This document shows, piece after piece, positions 25,732-33,940 of a DNA stretch of 45,785 bases. The stretch covers positions 1 to 45,785 of the forward strand of contig CAJTVY010000029.1 of the NCBI GenBank assembly GCA_910579925.1, given 5' to 3'. This DNA comes from an uncultured Dorea sp. GTDB lineage: Bacteria > Bacillota > Clostridia > Lachnospirales > Lachnospiraceae. Both the position numbers and the translations under genes were made by a program. Each line of letters starts with the position of its first letter. Position 1 is the first letter of the stretch. The notes beneath the pieces are model-generated. The model saw nothing but the letters and a program-made list of their open reading frames with translations, made no database searches and was not told the DNA's origin.

Positions 25732-26961
25732 TTAATGGCAAAAGTCCGCCTGCTCCTCTGTATAGCCGCTGCTTTCTTCCACCGATGCATGAATGACTCC
25801 GTCCGTCACATAGATGGACAGACGTTCGCCAGGCTCGATCTGTCCCACACGCCTGATCACGGTCTTATCTGCTTTCTCTACATAAGAATATCCCTGGTTA
25901 AGCTTCTGTATGGGAGAGAGCCCCTTCATCGCCTCCATACAGATGGCGAGGCGGTGGCGGCTGTCACGAAGCCGGTTCTTCATCTGCTGACGAAGCCTGT
26001 CTTCCAGATCCGCTAAACGTTGCTGCTGCTCCTGTAATTTATAACGGGGATGCAGATACTTAAGTCTGGTCTGATATTCCTTCATCCTCATCCGGCTCAT
26101 CGCCGTCTTCTGGGACAACAGCCGATTGAGCCTAAGCCCGTATTCCTGCAGAACCATCTGAGTCTGACGGTAATCATAGACCGCAAGTTCCGCTGCGGCA
26201 GAAGGCGTAGGCGCCCGCAGATCCGCCACATAGTCCGCAATCGTGGTATCCGTCTCATGTCCTACGGCCGAAATCACAGGAATGGGGCAGTCGAAAATGG
26301 CTCTTGCAACCTCCTCTTCGTTAAACGCCCACAGATCCTCTATAGATCCGCCTCCTCTGCCGACAATCATCACGTCCACATCCGCCTTCTCAAGCATCCG
26401 GATCCCCCGGACAATGCTCTCTTTCGCACCTTCTCCCTGTACCTGTGCCGGATACAGGATAAGCTGAACGTAAGGATTCCTGCGGGCGGCAATATTCATG
26501 ATGTCGCGCACAGCGGCCCCCGTAGACGCCGTCACGATCCCGACCCTTCTTACATACGCCGGAATGGGTTTCTTATATTCCGGTGCAAACATCCCCATCT
26601 CTTCCAGTTCCTTCTTCAGCATCTGGAAACGTTCATAGAGAACGCCGTCTCCGTCTGGCCGGATCTCTCTTGCATAGAGCTGATAAGCGCCGCTTCTCTC
26701 GTATACGTTCACTCCTCCAAAGACGACTACCTGCCGGCCGTCGCACATACGAAAAGAGAGCCCGCCCCGCTGCCCGGCAAACATGACACAGGCAATGGTT
26801 CCGGACTCATCTTTCAGTGAAAAATATATATGTCCTGACGTATGGTACTTGCAGTTAGACACTTCACCCTTCACATAGATGCGGTTCAGCATATAATCCT
26901 GGGTAAACATATTCTTGATATAAGCATTGACCTGTTTTACTGTATATATACTCTGTGCCAT
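25732..26961 (-). CDS. xseA: Exodeoxyribonuclease VII large subunit
   Basis: 409 aa. An N-terminal OB fold (about 5-100, VKGEVSNCKYHTSGHIYFSLKD) binds ssDNA; the catalytic domain follows with GIVTASTGAAVRDI, VGRGGGSIEDLWAFN and AVGHETDTTIADYVAD LRAPTPSAAAE, all family signatures. A coiled-coil C-terminus binds XseB. The length is slightly short but within the clostridial range. GGGAGGAG precedes the start. The 79-bp gap to nusB is GC-rich without recognisable signals. Confidence 0.97.
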   Translation of the reverse strand: MAQSIYTVKQVNAYIKNMFTQDYMLNRIYVKGEVSNCKYHTSGHIYFSLKDESGTIACVMFAGQRGGLSFRMCDGRQVVVFGGVNVYERSGAYQLYAREIRPDGDGVLYERFQMLKKELEEMGMFAPEYKKPIPAYVRRVGIVTASTGAAVRDIMNIAARRNPYVQLILYPAQVQGEGAKESIVRGIRMLEKADVDVMIVGRGGGSIEDLWAFNEEEVARAIFDCPIPVISAVGHETDTTIADYVADLRAPTPSAAAELAVYDYRQTQMVLQEYGLRLNRLLSQKTAMSRMRMKEYQTRLKYLHPRYKLQEQQQRLADLEDRLRQQMKNRLRDSRHRLAICMEAMKGLSPIQKLNQGYSYVEKADKTVIRRVGQIEPGERLSIYVTDGVIHASVEESSGYTEEQADFCH

Positions 26962-27040
26962 AAATCTCCTCCCAAAAAGGAGCCCTGCATGCCCGATCCC
27001 TCGCCGCCGGCAGGTTCTCGCTCCGCTGTCGCTTCAAGAA

Positions 27041-27439
27041 TCAGACTGCCAGCTTTGCAAGCACGGCGTTGACAAACGCCGGTCCCTCGTCACTGCTGTA
27101 CTTCTTCGCAAGTTCCACTGCCTCATCAATGGCAACGCCTACGGGCACCTCCTCATCCCACTTCATCTCATACACCGCAAGACGGAGAATCGACAGATCC
27201 ACCTTATTCATACGGCTGGTCTTCCATCCTGTGGTATGGGCGTTCAGCAAGGCATCAATCTCTTCTACCTTCCCGGCAACCTTCTGAGCCTTCCTGCGGA
27301 TGTAGTCGACATCCTGTTCTCTGGGATTCTCAAGCTGTTCAAAATAAAGCCCAAGCTGTTCCGGCATCTCTTCCGGATGCCGGAACTCGATTCCAAACAC
27401 CATCTTAAAGATATGTTCTCTTAACTCTGACCTCTTCAC
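27041..27439 (-). CDS. nusB: Transcription antitermination factor NusB
   Basis: 132 aa all-helical protein that joins NusE (S10) at boxA for rRNA antitermination. N-terminus KRSELREHIFKMVFGIEF and C-terminus AVYEMKWDEEVPVGVAIDEAVELAKKY SSDEGPAFVNAVL are diagnostic. The start is a GTG placed 8 nt after GGAGG and directly behind the stop of the Asp23 gene. Confidence 0.96.
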   Translation of the reverse strand: MKRSELREHIFKMVFGIEFRHPEEMPEQLGLYFEQLENPREQDVDYIRRKAQKVAGKVEEIDALLNAHTTGWKTSRMNKVDLSILRLAVYEMKWDEEVPVGVAIDEAVELAKKYSSDEGPAFVNAVLAKLAV

Positions 27440-27823
27440 TTATGCTTCCTCCGGCATGTCCACTCCCGCAACACGGATATTGACGTCGGCGACCTCAAGA
27501 CCAGTCATGTTCTCAATGGCTGCCTTCACCTTCTCCTGGACTCTCTGGGTAGTGTCTTTAATGCTGTATCCATAATTCAGATTCAGCACCAGGGAAACCG
27601 TCACAATCCCGTCAAGCACATCCACCTTCACGCCCTTTGACAGAGATTTCATCCCGAACTTGCTGACCAGTTCCCTCGTTGCATTCCCGGTCATAGATGA
27701 AACACCTTCTACTTCCATAGCTGCAAGTCCGGCGATAATCGCCACAACTTCGTCCGCAATCTTCACTTCTCCCAGATTCTCGTCAGTCTGTATTGTATAT
27801 GTGTTACGCTCTTCCTTGCTCAT
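27440..27823 (-). CDS. Asp23/Gls24 family envelope stress protein
   Basis: 127 aa, with the family core GEVKIADEVVAIIAGLAAMEVEGV and a VKVDVLDGIVTVSLVLNLNYGYSI stretch, quoted here in part only. In staphylococci Asp23 coats the membrane through AmaP; in Clostridia the gene stands at the head of the nusB-xseAB operon and its role is not well known. AGGAGG lies 11 nt upstream. The promoter is at 27864-27891. It is the first gene of the operon reaching to recN. Confidence 0.92.
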   Translation of the reverse strand: MSKEERNTYTIQTDENLGEVKIADEVVAIIAGLAAMEVEGVSSMTGNATRELVSKFGMKSLSKGVKVDVLDGIVTVSLVLNLNYGYSIKDTTQRVQEKVKAAIENMTGLEVADVNIRVAGVDMPEEA

Positions 27824-27863
27824 AATTTAAGAAACCTCCTGTTCTAATATACACTTCTAATCA

Positions 27864-27891
27864 TTATAACAAATTATCAGGTCTTTGCAAA
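27864..27891 (-). promoter_or_regulatory. Promoter of the asp23-nusB-...-recN operon
   Basis: Minus-strand TATAAT (27864-27869) with TTTGCA/TTGCAA 16-17 nt upstream (27885-27891). It lies about 40 nt before the Asp23 gene. Confidence 0.6.
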
Positions 27892-27915
27892 GTAGGCCTT
27901 TGAAATTTTTACGTT

Positions 27916-29517
27916 CTATCTTCCGAATTCAGACAGAATAAGCCCTTCATTGCGTTCGACGGTCATACGGATGCTCCAGTCATTGACGAAGAGTAACAGC
28001 GGTCTTCCCTTTAAATCCTTGACTTTTTTCATATCAGACGTTCCTGTCAGCCGGTCTAAGTCGACGTCTGTATTCTCTATCCATCGGATATACTCGTAAG
28101 GCAGGTTATCCAGACGGATTTCTACATTGTATTCATTCTCCAGGCGATATTTCAGTACGTCAAACTGAAGCACGCCTACCACGCCTACAATGATTTCTTC
28201 CATTCCTGTGTTAAACTCCTGAAAAATCTGGATTGCTCCTTCCTGTGCAATCTGGTTGATTCCTTTGATGAACTGTTTGCGTTTCATCGTATCTACCTGA
28301 CGGACTCTCGCAAAATGTTCCGGGGCAAACGTAGGGATTCCCTCATAAGCAAAACGTTTCGCTGAAGTAGTCAGCGTATCGCCGATCGAGAAAATTCCCG
28401 GGTCGAATACGCCAATAATATCCCCGCCCCAGGCTTTGTCAATCATCTTACGCTCACTTGCCATCATCTGCTGCGGCTGGGAGAGCCGTACCTTTTTACC
28501 GCCCTGAATATGGTATACATCCATCCCTGCCTCAAATTCCCCGGAACAGATTCGCATAAACGCAATCCGGTCCCTGTGCGCCTTATTCATATTCGCCTGA
28601 ATCTTGAACACAAAGGCAGAAAAATCCGCCTCCTCCATAGGATCTACCAGGCCCTGGTCAGACGTTCTCGGAAGGGGCGACGTGGTCATATCAAGGAAAT
28701 GCGAAAGAAATGTCTCCACCCCGAAATTAGTAAGGGCCGAGCCAAAAAATACCGGGGAAAGTTCGCCTTTGCTTACCAGTTCCTGATCAAACCCGGCGCC
28801 GGCGCCGTCCTGTAATTCAATCTCTTCCTTTAACTGTGCAAGCGGTGCATCTGTCACCCATTCATTGATTTCAGAATCGTCAATCGCAATCTTTCGGACT
28901 TCTCCCTGGGTCGTGCCTTTGTGGGTATCTGAAAACAGTTCTACTTTCCTGGTACTACGGTCATAGACTCCTTTGAATTCCTTTCCGGATCCTATGGGCC
29001 AGTTCACCGGACAGGTGGCGATCCCCAATTCGTTTTCAATGTCGTCCAGAAGTTCAAAAGTGTCCATGGCCTCTCTGTCCATCTTATTGATAAATGTAAA
29101 AATAGGGATATGCCGCATGGTGCATACCTTAAACAGTTTTCGTGTCTGCGCCTCCACGCCCTTGGATGCGTCGATCACCATCACGGCAGAATCCGCCGCC
29201 ATCAGCGTACGGTAGGTGTCCTCTGAAAAGTCCTGATGTCCCGGGGTATCGAGGATGTTGATGCAGTAGCCGCCATAGCCAAACTGCAGTACCGACGAGG
29301 TAACAGAGATACCTCTCTCCTTTTCGATCTCCATCCAGTCTGACACCGCATGACGCGCAGTTGCCTTGCCCTTGACGCTGCCCGCTGAATTTATGGCTCC
29401 TCCATATAGCAGAAATTTCTCCGTCAGAGTCGTCTTTCCGGCGTCCGGATGGGAAATAATGGCGAACGTGCGTCTCCTTTTTATCTGGTTCTTTATTTCA
29501 TCTGCAATCTGTGACAT
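27916..29517 (-). CDS. prfC: Peptide chain release factor 3
   Basis: 533 aa translational GTPase that recycles RF1/RF2 after termination. G1 SHPDAGKTTLTEK, G3 DTPGHQDFSEDTYRTL, G4 NKMDREA, and the RF3 C-terminal domain (VVGVLQFDVLKYRLENEYNVE, given here up to its conserved end) are present. Full length. AGGAG lies 12 nt before the ATG. It is transcribed from its own extended -10 promoter at 29571-29599. No clear terminator separates it from the Asp23 gene 92 bp downstream. Confidence 0.97.
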   Translation of the reverse strand: MSQIADEIKNQIKRRRTFAIISHPDAGKTTLTEKFLLYGGAINSAGSVKGKATARHAVSDWMEIEKERGISVTSSVLQFGYGGYCINILDTPGHQDFSEDTYRTLMAADSAVMVIDASKGVEAQTRKLFKVCTMRHIPIFTFINKMDREAMDTFELLDDIENELGIATCPVNWPIGSGKEFKGVYDRSTRKVELFSDTHKGTTQGEVRKIAIDDSEINEWVTDAPLAQLKEEIELQDGAGAGFDQELVSKGELSPVFFGSALTNFGVETFLSHFLDMTTSPLPRTSDQGLVDPMEEADFSAFVFKIQANMNKAHRDRIAFMRICSGEFEAGMDVYHIQGGKKVRLSQPQQMMASERKMIDKAWGGDIIGVFDPGIFSIGDTLTTSAKRFAYEGIPTFAPEHFARVRQVDTMKRKQFIKGINQIAQEGAIQIFQEFNTGMEEIIVGVVGVLQFDVLKYRLENEYNVEIRLDNLPYEYIRWIENTDVDLDRLTGTSDMKKVKDLKGRPLLLFVNDWSIRMTVERNEGLILSEFGR

Positions 29518-29570
29518 AATATAGAAACACTCCTAAGATATAGTATTGCCGCTTTTTTGCGCTGGTAAAC

Positions 29571-29599
29571 AGTATAGCATACCTTATCGGACAGTGCAA
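29571..29599 (-). promoter_or_regulatory. Extended -10 promoter of prfC
   Basis: Minus-strand TTGCAC (29594-29599), 17 nt, TATACT (29571-29576), with TGC directly before the -10, giving an extended -10 element. Confidence 0.75.
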
Positions 29600-29644
29600 C
29601 CATCCATCCGGCTGCAGAAAACAGGGCGGATTCCTGCAAAAAAC

Positions 29645-30565
29645 TTAGTTCTGTCTCATAAACAGAAACAGCAGAAACCGGACCAGCGTATAGGTCACTA
29701 ACACTGCCGCAATCACCGTCTCAGCCAGCGCCACATATGGAAGCGCCGGTATCGGACATCCACGGTCCATAAAATATATCATTGTCTCCTTTGCGGCAGT
29801 CGCACTGATCACAAACGGAAATGTAAAAGAAGCATAGCTTGGATAAAACGGCAACTGCAGATACGCGATGGCTTTCACAAGCGCAAATATATACAAAAGT
29901 GAAGCCACGGCAAGCATCCCTAGTAAAAATCCATTATTCTTAGTCGTCATGGACTGCAGGTAGCCCGCAATGCAGAGATTCACTGGCGCCGCATAAATAC
30001 AGATCAGTGGTTTAAACTGCTTGGGAATTTCCTTATACCTGATATAGCGGAAAGTAATCAATACAGACAGAACCAAAAGAGAACCCAGACCAAACCAGAA
30101 TGCAGACTTTCCAATGACCGGCTTTCCATATGCCGGAGCAGTGACAGCTGCAGCCGCAATTCCTACATATACGATATAATAGCTTGCAAACACCTCTGAC
30201 AGGCGTAGTTTTATGATAAATTTTGCCGTGAAGAAAAGAATCAGTATGATATGAAGTCCGATGGCAGACAGCCAGATATCATAAGCCGCCGTCCCGATCC
30301 ATGGCTTCGCATAGACGCTCAACAACATAAGCGACATAGAAAACGTCCCCGAAACACTGGCCATGACCGGATTCTTCAAGTCTTCCTTTATTTCACCCGG
30401 GAATAGAATCAGTTTCAGCAGAACCAACACAAGCAGGATTCCTGCAATGCCGCCGCAGACATAGCGAATGCTTTCGGAATAACTCTTAAGCAGGTTTCCT
30501 AATGCCGCAACCCCCAGCATTACTCCGCATAAAGGAATCGGTACTTTCTGAATGACATTTCTCAT
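29645..30565 (-). CDS. TDT-family (TehA/SLAC1-like) membrane transporter
   Basis: 306 aa with about ten hydrophobic segments. The stretch PVMASVSGTFSMSLMLLSVY is typical of the tellurite-resistance/dicarboxylate transporter (TDT) family, which includes TehA, Mae1 and SLAC1 channels. Substrate unknown (organic acids or anions). The start MRNVIQKVPIPLCGVMLG is taken because GGAG lies 10 nt upstream; the frame is open for 13 more codons without a ribosome site. It is divergent from the MATE gene; the 273-bp gap between the two starts holds the MATE promoter, but no clear promoter for this gene was found. Confidence 0.83.
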   Translation of the reverse strand: MRNVIQKVPIPLCGVMLGVAALGNLLKSYSESIRYVCGGIAGILLVLVLLKLILFPGEIKEDLKNPVMASVSGTFSMSLMLLSVYAKPWIGTAAYDIWLSAIGLHIILILFFTAKFIIKLRLSEVFASYYIVYVGIAAAAVTAPAYGKPVIGKSAFWFGLGSLLVLSVLITFRYIRYKEIPKQFKPLICIYAAPVNLCIAGYLQSMTTKNNGFLLGMLAVASLLYIFALVKAIAYLQLPFYPSYASFTFPFVISATAAKETMIYFMDRGCPIPALPYVALAETVIAAVLVTYTLVRFLLFLFMRQN

Positions 30566-30727
30566 AATCTTCGCACTCCATTCCATAGAATTAAAATCTT
30601 CCATATTCTATATTCAATTTTGACAATTATGAATAAAAATATACTGCATATTCTTCCTGCACCGATTCGAACAGATTCAGAACTCCCCAAAATGTCAAAA
30701 TAGCGTAGTTTTTTCCTAATATTCCGT

Positions 30728-30756
30728 GGGACAGATTTCCCGAAATCCTTTATACT
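30728..30756 (+). promoter_or_regulatory. Likely promoter of the MATE gene
   Basis: Plus-strand GGGACA (30728-30733), 17 nt, TATACT (30751-30756), about 80 nt upstream of the MATE start. The -35 is four of six to consensus. Confidence 0.5.
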
Positions 30757-30838
30757 GTTTATCATATTTACTTTGATTTATTCATTTCTTCCAACAGTGC
30801 AGCGATCACCATTTTTTAGAAAGATACAGGAGGCATTC

Positions 30839-32197
30839 ATGAACACAACACTGATAAAACCATCCGCCTTTTACCGCGACATGTTCCGTCTGGCGCTCCC
30901 TATCGTGTTCCAGAATCTTATTACGACCGCCGTAGGCTCCGCAGACGTCATTATGCTTGGCCTGGTCAGCCAGAGCGCCCTGTCTGCCGGGTCCCTGGCA
31001 AGCCAGATCATGTTCATCCTCAATCTGGTCTACTCTGGCATTTCTTCTGGTATAGGAATGCTGGCGGCTCAATACTGGGGAAAAAAGGATACCCGGACCA
31101 TTGAAAAGATTATGGGAATCGGCATGAAGATTTCTATCCTTGTATCCTTTCTCTTCTTCGTACTTGCCTGCTTCTTCCCAAAGCTTTTGATGCTGATCTT
31201 TACATCCGAGGAAACATTGATCCGCACAGGTATTCCTTATCTGCGCATTGTAGGAATCTCCTACCTTTTTATGAGCGTCTCACAGGTATATCTGTGCACC
31301 ATGCGTTCCATTGAACGGGTAGTGTTTGCCACCCTGACCAACGGGTCTGCACTGGGACTGAATATCATACTCAACGCAGTATTTATCTTCGGATGGTTCG
31401 GGTTTCCCAGAATGGGAATTCTGGGAGTGGCTCTTGCAACCACCATTGCCCGCTTTATAGAACTTATCATCTGCCTTTTGGATGCATGCCGGTTTCAGAC
31501 CCTTCGTTTCCGTCCGTCGCTGCTGCTTCGGCACAATAAACTTTTGTTTCAGGATTTTCTACACTACTCTCTTCCGGCCTTCGGGAACGAAGTTTCCTGG
31601 GGAGTTGCTTTCTCTATGTACTCTGTCATCATGGGGCATCTGGGAAATGATATTGTGGCGGCCAACGCCGTTGCCGTTGTTGCAAAGAATCTCGGAACCG
31701 TTGTCTGTTTCGGGATTGCGAATGCCGGAACCATCCTTCTTGGCAAAGCCATCGGCGCCGGACGGATGGAAAGCGTAAAAGAAGACGCCTCTCGCTTCTG
31801 CAAAGTCACATTTTTAAGCGGGATTGCGGGAGGAATACTGATCTTTCTATTGCGTCCACTCTTCATGAACATGGCCGACCTGTCGGCAACAGCCCAGGGA
31901 TATCTGAGAATTATGCTGTATATTAACATGTATTCTGTCATCGGACAGGCTATGAACACCACCGTGATCTGCGGAATTTTCCGTTCCGGCGGAGATTCGC
32001 ACTGGGGATTTATCTGCGACTTTATCGACATGTGGTTCTTTGCAGTACCACTAGGATTTATCAGTGCATTTGTGCTGAAGCTGCCTCCAATGTGGGTATA
32101 TTTTCTGATCTATCTGGATGAATTCGTGAAACTGCCCTTTGTTTACAGGCATTATAAGAGTTATCAGTGGCTTAAGAATATTACCAGAGATTTTTAG
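30839..32197 (+). CDS. MATE-family multidrug/metabolite exporter
   Basis: 452 aa with about twelve TM helices in two halves. N-terminal pattern FRLALPIVFQNLITTAVGSADVIMLG (shown in part) with QSALSAGSLASQ, and IFRSGGDSHWGF in the second half, match the MATE (NorM/DinF) family, which exports cationic compounds against Na+ or H+. It is the only chromosomal gene on the plus strand here. The ATG follows AGGAGG by 5 nt; the frame is open 22 codons further upstream without such a site. A strong hairpin follows the stop. Confidence 0.93.
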   Translation: MNTTLIKPSAFYRDMFRLALPIVFQNLITTAVGSADVIMLGLVSQSALSAGSLASQIMFILNLVYSGISSGIGMLAAQYWGKKDTRTIEKIMGIGMKISILVSFLFFVLACFFPKLLMLIFTSEETLIRTGIPYLRIVGISYLFMSVSQVYLCTMRSIERVVFATLTNGSALGLNIILNAVFIFGWFGFPRMGILGVALATTIARFIELIICLLDACRFQTLRFRPSLLLRHNKLLFQDFLHYSLPAFGNEVSWGVAFSMYSVIMGHLGNDIVAANAVAVVAKNLGTVVCFGIANAGTILLGKAIGAGRMESVKEDASRFCKVTFLSGIAGGILIFLLRPLFMNMADLSATAQGYLRIMLYINMYSVIGQAMNTTVICGIFRSGGDSHWGFICDFIDMWFFAVPLGFISAFVLKLPPMWVYFLIYLDEFVKLPFVYRHYKSYQWLKNITRDF

Positions 32198-32210
32198 CAC
32201 CTCAGACATA

Positions 32211-32256
32211 ACTTTACGGACGTACCTGCAGATTTTTGCAGGTACGTCCGTAAAGT
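32211..32256. terminator. 20-bp perfect inverted repeat between convergent genes
   Basis: Left arm 32211-32230 (begins ACTTTACGGACG) pairs without mismatch with 32237-32256 around a 6-nt loop. It lies between the convergent MATE and L,D-transpeptidase genes. The U-tracts are weak on both sides (TTACTGCG to the right), so a bidirectional terminator is the likeliest role but not certain. Confidence 0.65.
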
Positions 32257-32300
32257 TTACTGCGTACTTTTAGGTTTACCGGTTCGGCATCTGTGAAGGA

Positions 32301-33731
32301 TTAATAATGGATAATGACCGGAACCCCCACTTCAATCATATCATATAACGCTTTCGCCTTATCAAGCGGCATATTCACACACCCGTGTGAACCGATACCA
32401 GAAATCTGATTCAGGGCGCCGCCAAAATTTCTCTGCCAGGTGGCATCGTGAAAACCGACTCCCTGCCAGGTAATCCGCATCCAGTAACTGACCGGCGTCT
32501 CATATTCCGGCTTTCCGGTTGCCGGATCCTTCTCTCCAACCAGAACCTTATCAAGCTTCTTCTCAAGAATACTGTACACGCCCTCTGGCGTAACTCTTGA
32601 AGGAATAGGTAATCCGGTCACCACATCTGACTCAAGCGCTACCGCGCCGTTGACCACATACCACATATGCTGGGCGCTTAAGTCTACCTCTGCATAGGTG
32701 CTTCCCCAGTCCGGCATGGAATGTGAAACTGCCGTCCCACTATTATAATACTGGGGTTCTTTCGCAATGACTTCCTGGTTGTTCAGCGCATTCATAATCG
32801 TCTGAAACTCCGTATCTTCGTCGATAGACCAGCCATAAGTTCCCCCGGTCACAGTTGCACTCCTTCCTGTCGGCGTCGTGAACGTCCTGGTGGTCCCTAC
32901 CGTGTCATACTGACTGCCGAACTGCTCAAGCCACCCTCTGACGGCATTCTCATCCACAACTACATTCATGTCGCCGTCTACAGACAGCCACGTAGAGATA
33001 ACCGACTGGTCAATCACCACAGGAACGTCCATATTGTATGTAATACTGGCTTTACAATAGCCGTTCATCTTATCACAGGCCTGTTTTACCTCTTCCGACT
33101 CCGAGGTAAATCTTGGCGTCTCGTAACATCCCTGCTCTTTTAAGTCCATCTCGGGAGCAAGCTGCATGATCGAGGCAACAACCTTCTCCTTCATGGACTC
33201 TGGCGTCACAGCTATCCCATACGCTTCCGGAGTTATGACAAACTGGCTGCCGTCAAATGTCGGACTCGCAGACTGGGCCGGCGTCTGCCCTACCTGCATA
33301 ATGCCAAGAGAATTGATCTTTTCCTGGAGTTTCCCATCATCAAAAGACACATCAAACGTGACTTCTGCCTTATTTTTCTCAAAAAAAGCTTTCGGCCACA
33401 TAAATCCATCCTGTTTCTTAAGAATACTTTCAATCTCTCCATTCTCTTTATAAGACAGAAGGATCTCGTCGCTTCTAATGGTCTCTTCCCCTCCATTAAT
33501 GTCTTTCAGAGTCAGTGTGTATTCTTCTACCTTCTCTTTGAAAAACTGCTCTGCCTCTGAAACGCTCTGCCCGGAAAAGCTATAACCATTAATCTCCGTA
33601 TTCATTAAAAAATGACGGGTAAAGAAAATTGAAATCCCGATATAGGCCAGTGCAATAGCGATCAAACTTCCTCCGGCTATGTACAGACCAATCTCCAAAC
33701 TCTTCTTTTTTCTTTTCTTTCGTCTTCCCAT
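32301..33731 (-). CDS. L,D-transpeptidase with peptidoglycan-binding domains
   Basis: 476 aa. A basic cytoplasmic stretch (RRKKRKKKS) precedes one TM signal anchor (about 20-42), followed by PG-binding_4-type extracellular repeats (about 60-330). The C-terminal YkuD domain carries the catalytic SHGCVNM motif. It should make 3-3 cross-links or attach proteins in the wall. The start is placed at MGRRKK, with GAGGGAG 4 nt away: the promoter at 33771-33800 puts the transcript start only about 8 nt before the alternative ATG at 33755, too close for its use. Confidence 0.94.
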   Translation of the reverse strand: MGRRKKRKKKSLEIGLYIAGGSLIAIALAYIGISIFFTRHFLMNTEINGYSFSGQSVSEAEQFFKEKVEEYTLTLKDINGGEETIRSDEILLSYKENGEIESILKKQDGFMWPKAFFEKNKAEVTFDVSFDDGKLQEKINSLGIMQVGQTPAQSASPTFDGSQFVITPEAYGIAVTPESMKEKVVASIMQLAPEMDLKEQGCYETPRFTSESEEVKQACDKMNGYCKASITYNMDVPVVIDQSVISTWLSVDGDMNVVVDENAVRGWLEQFGSQYDTVGTTRTFTTPTGRSATVTGGTYGWSIDEDTEFQTIMNALNNQEVIAKEPQYYNSGTAVSHSMPDWGSTYAEVDLSAQHMWYVVNGAVALESDVVTGLPIPSRVTPEGVYSILEKKLDKVLVGEKDPATGKPEYETPVSYWMRITWQGVGFHDATWQRNFGGALNQISGIGSHGCVNMPLDKAKALYDMIEVGVPVIIHY

Positions 33732-33770
33732 TCTGCTCCCTCTTTCGTCTTTCATTACAATTTCCTATTG

Positions 33771-33800
33771 ATTATAACATCTCCTGCCTTTCTTTTTCAA
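33771..33800 (-). promoter_or_regulatory. Promoter of the L,D-transpeptidase gene
   Basis: Minus-strand TTGAAA (33795-33800), 18 nt, TATAAT (33771-33776). The short leader helps decide the start codon of the gene. Confidence 0.7.
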
Positions 33801-33817
33801 TTCCCTATGCATAATTG

Positions 33818-33861
33818 GTAAAAAAAAACGTAACAGAGAAGTCTTAGGCTTCTCTGTTACG
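33818..33861 (-). terminator. Terminator of the BceAB operon
   Basis: A perfect 13-bp stem (33829-33841 with 33849-33861), 7-nt loop and nine U on the minus strand: a textbook intrinsic terminator. Confidence 0.95.
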
Positions 33862-33940
33862 GAATCTGCCCGTTCCAGGTTTCCTGCGGCAAGGGACAGA
33901 TTCTCTCCTGTCCGGATTTACATGTTCTCCCATATTTTCA

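Noticed and set aside
30620..30645. TTGACA followed by TATACT as the MATE promoter
   Set aside because: The spacer is only 14 nt. GGGACA-17-TATACT at 30728-30756 fits better.
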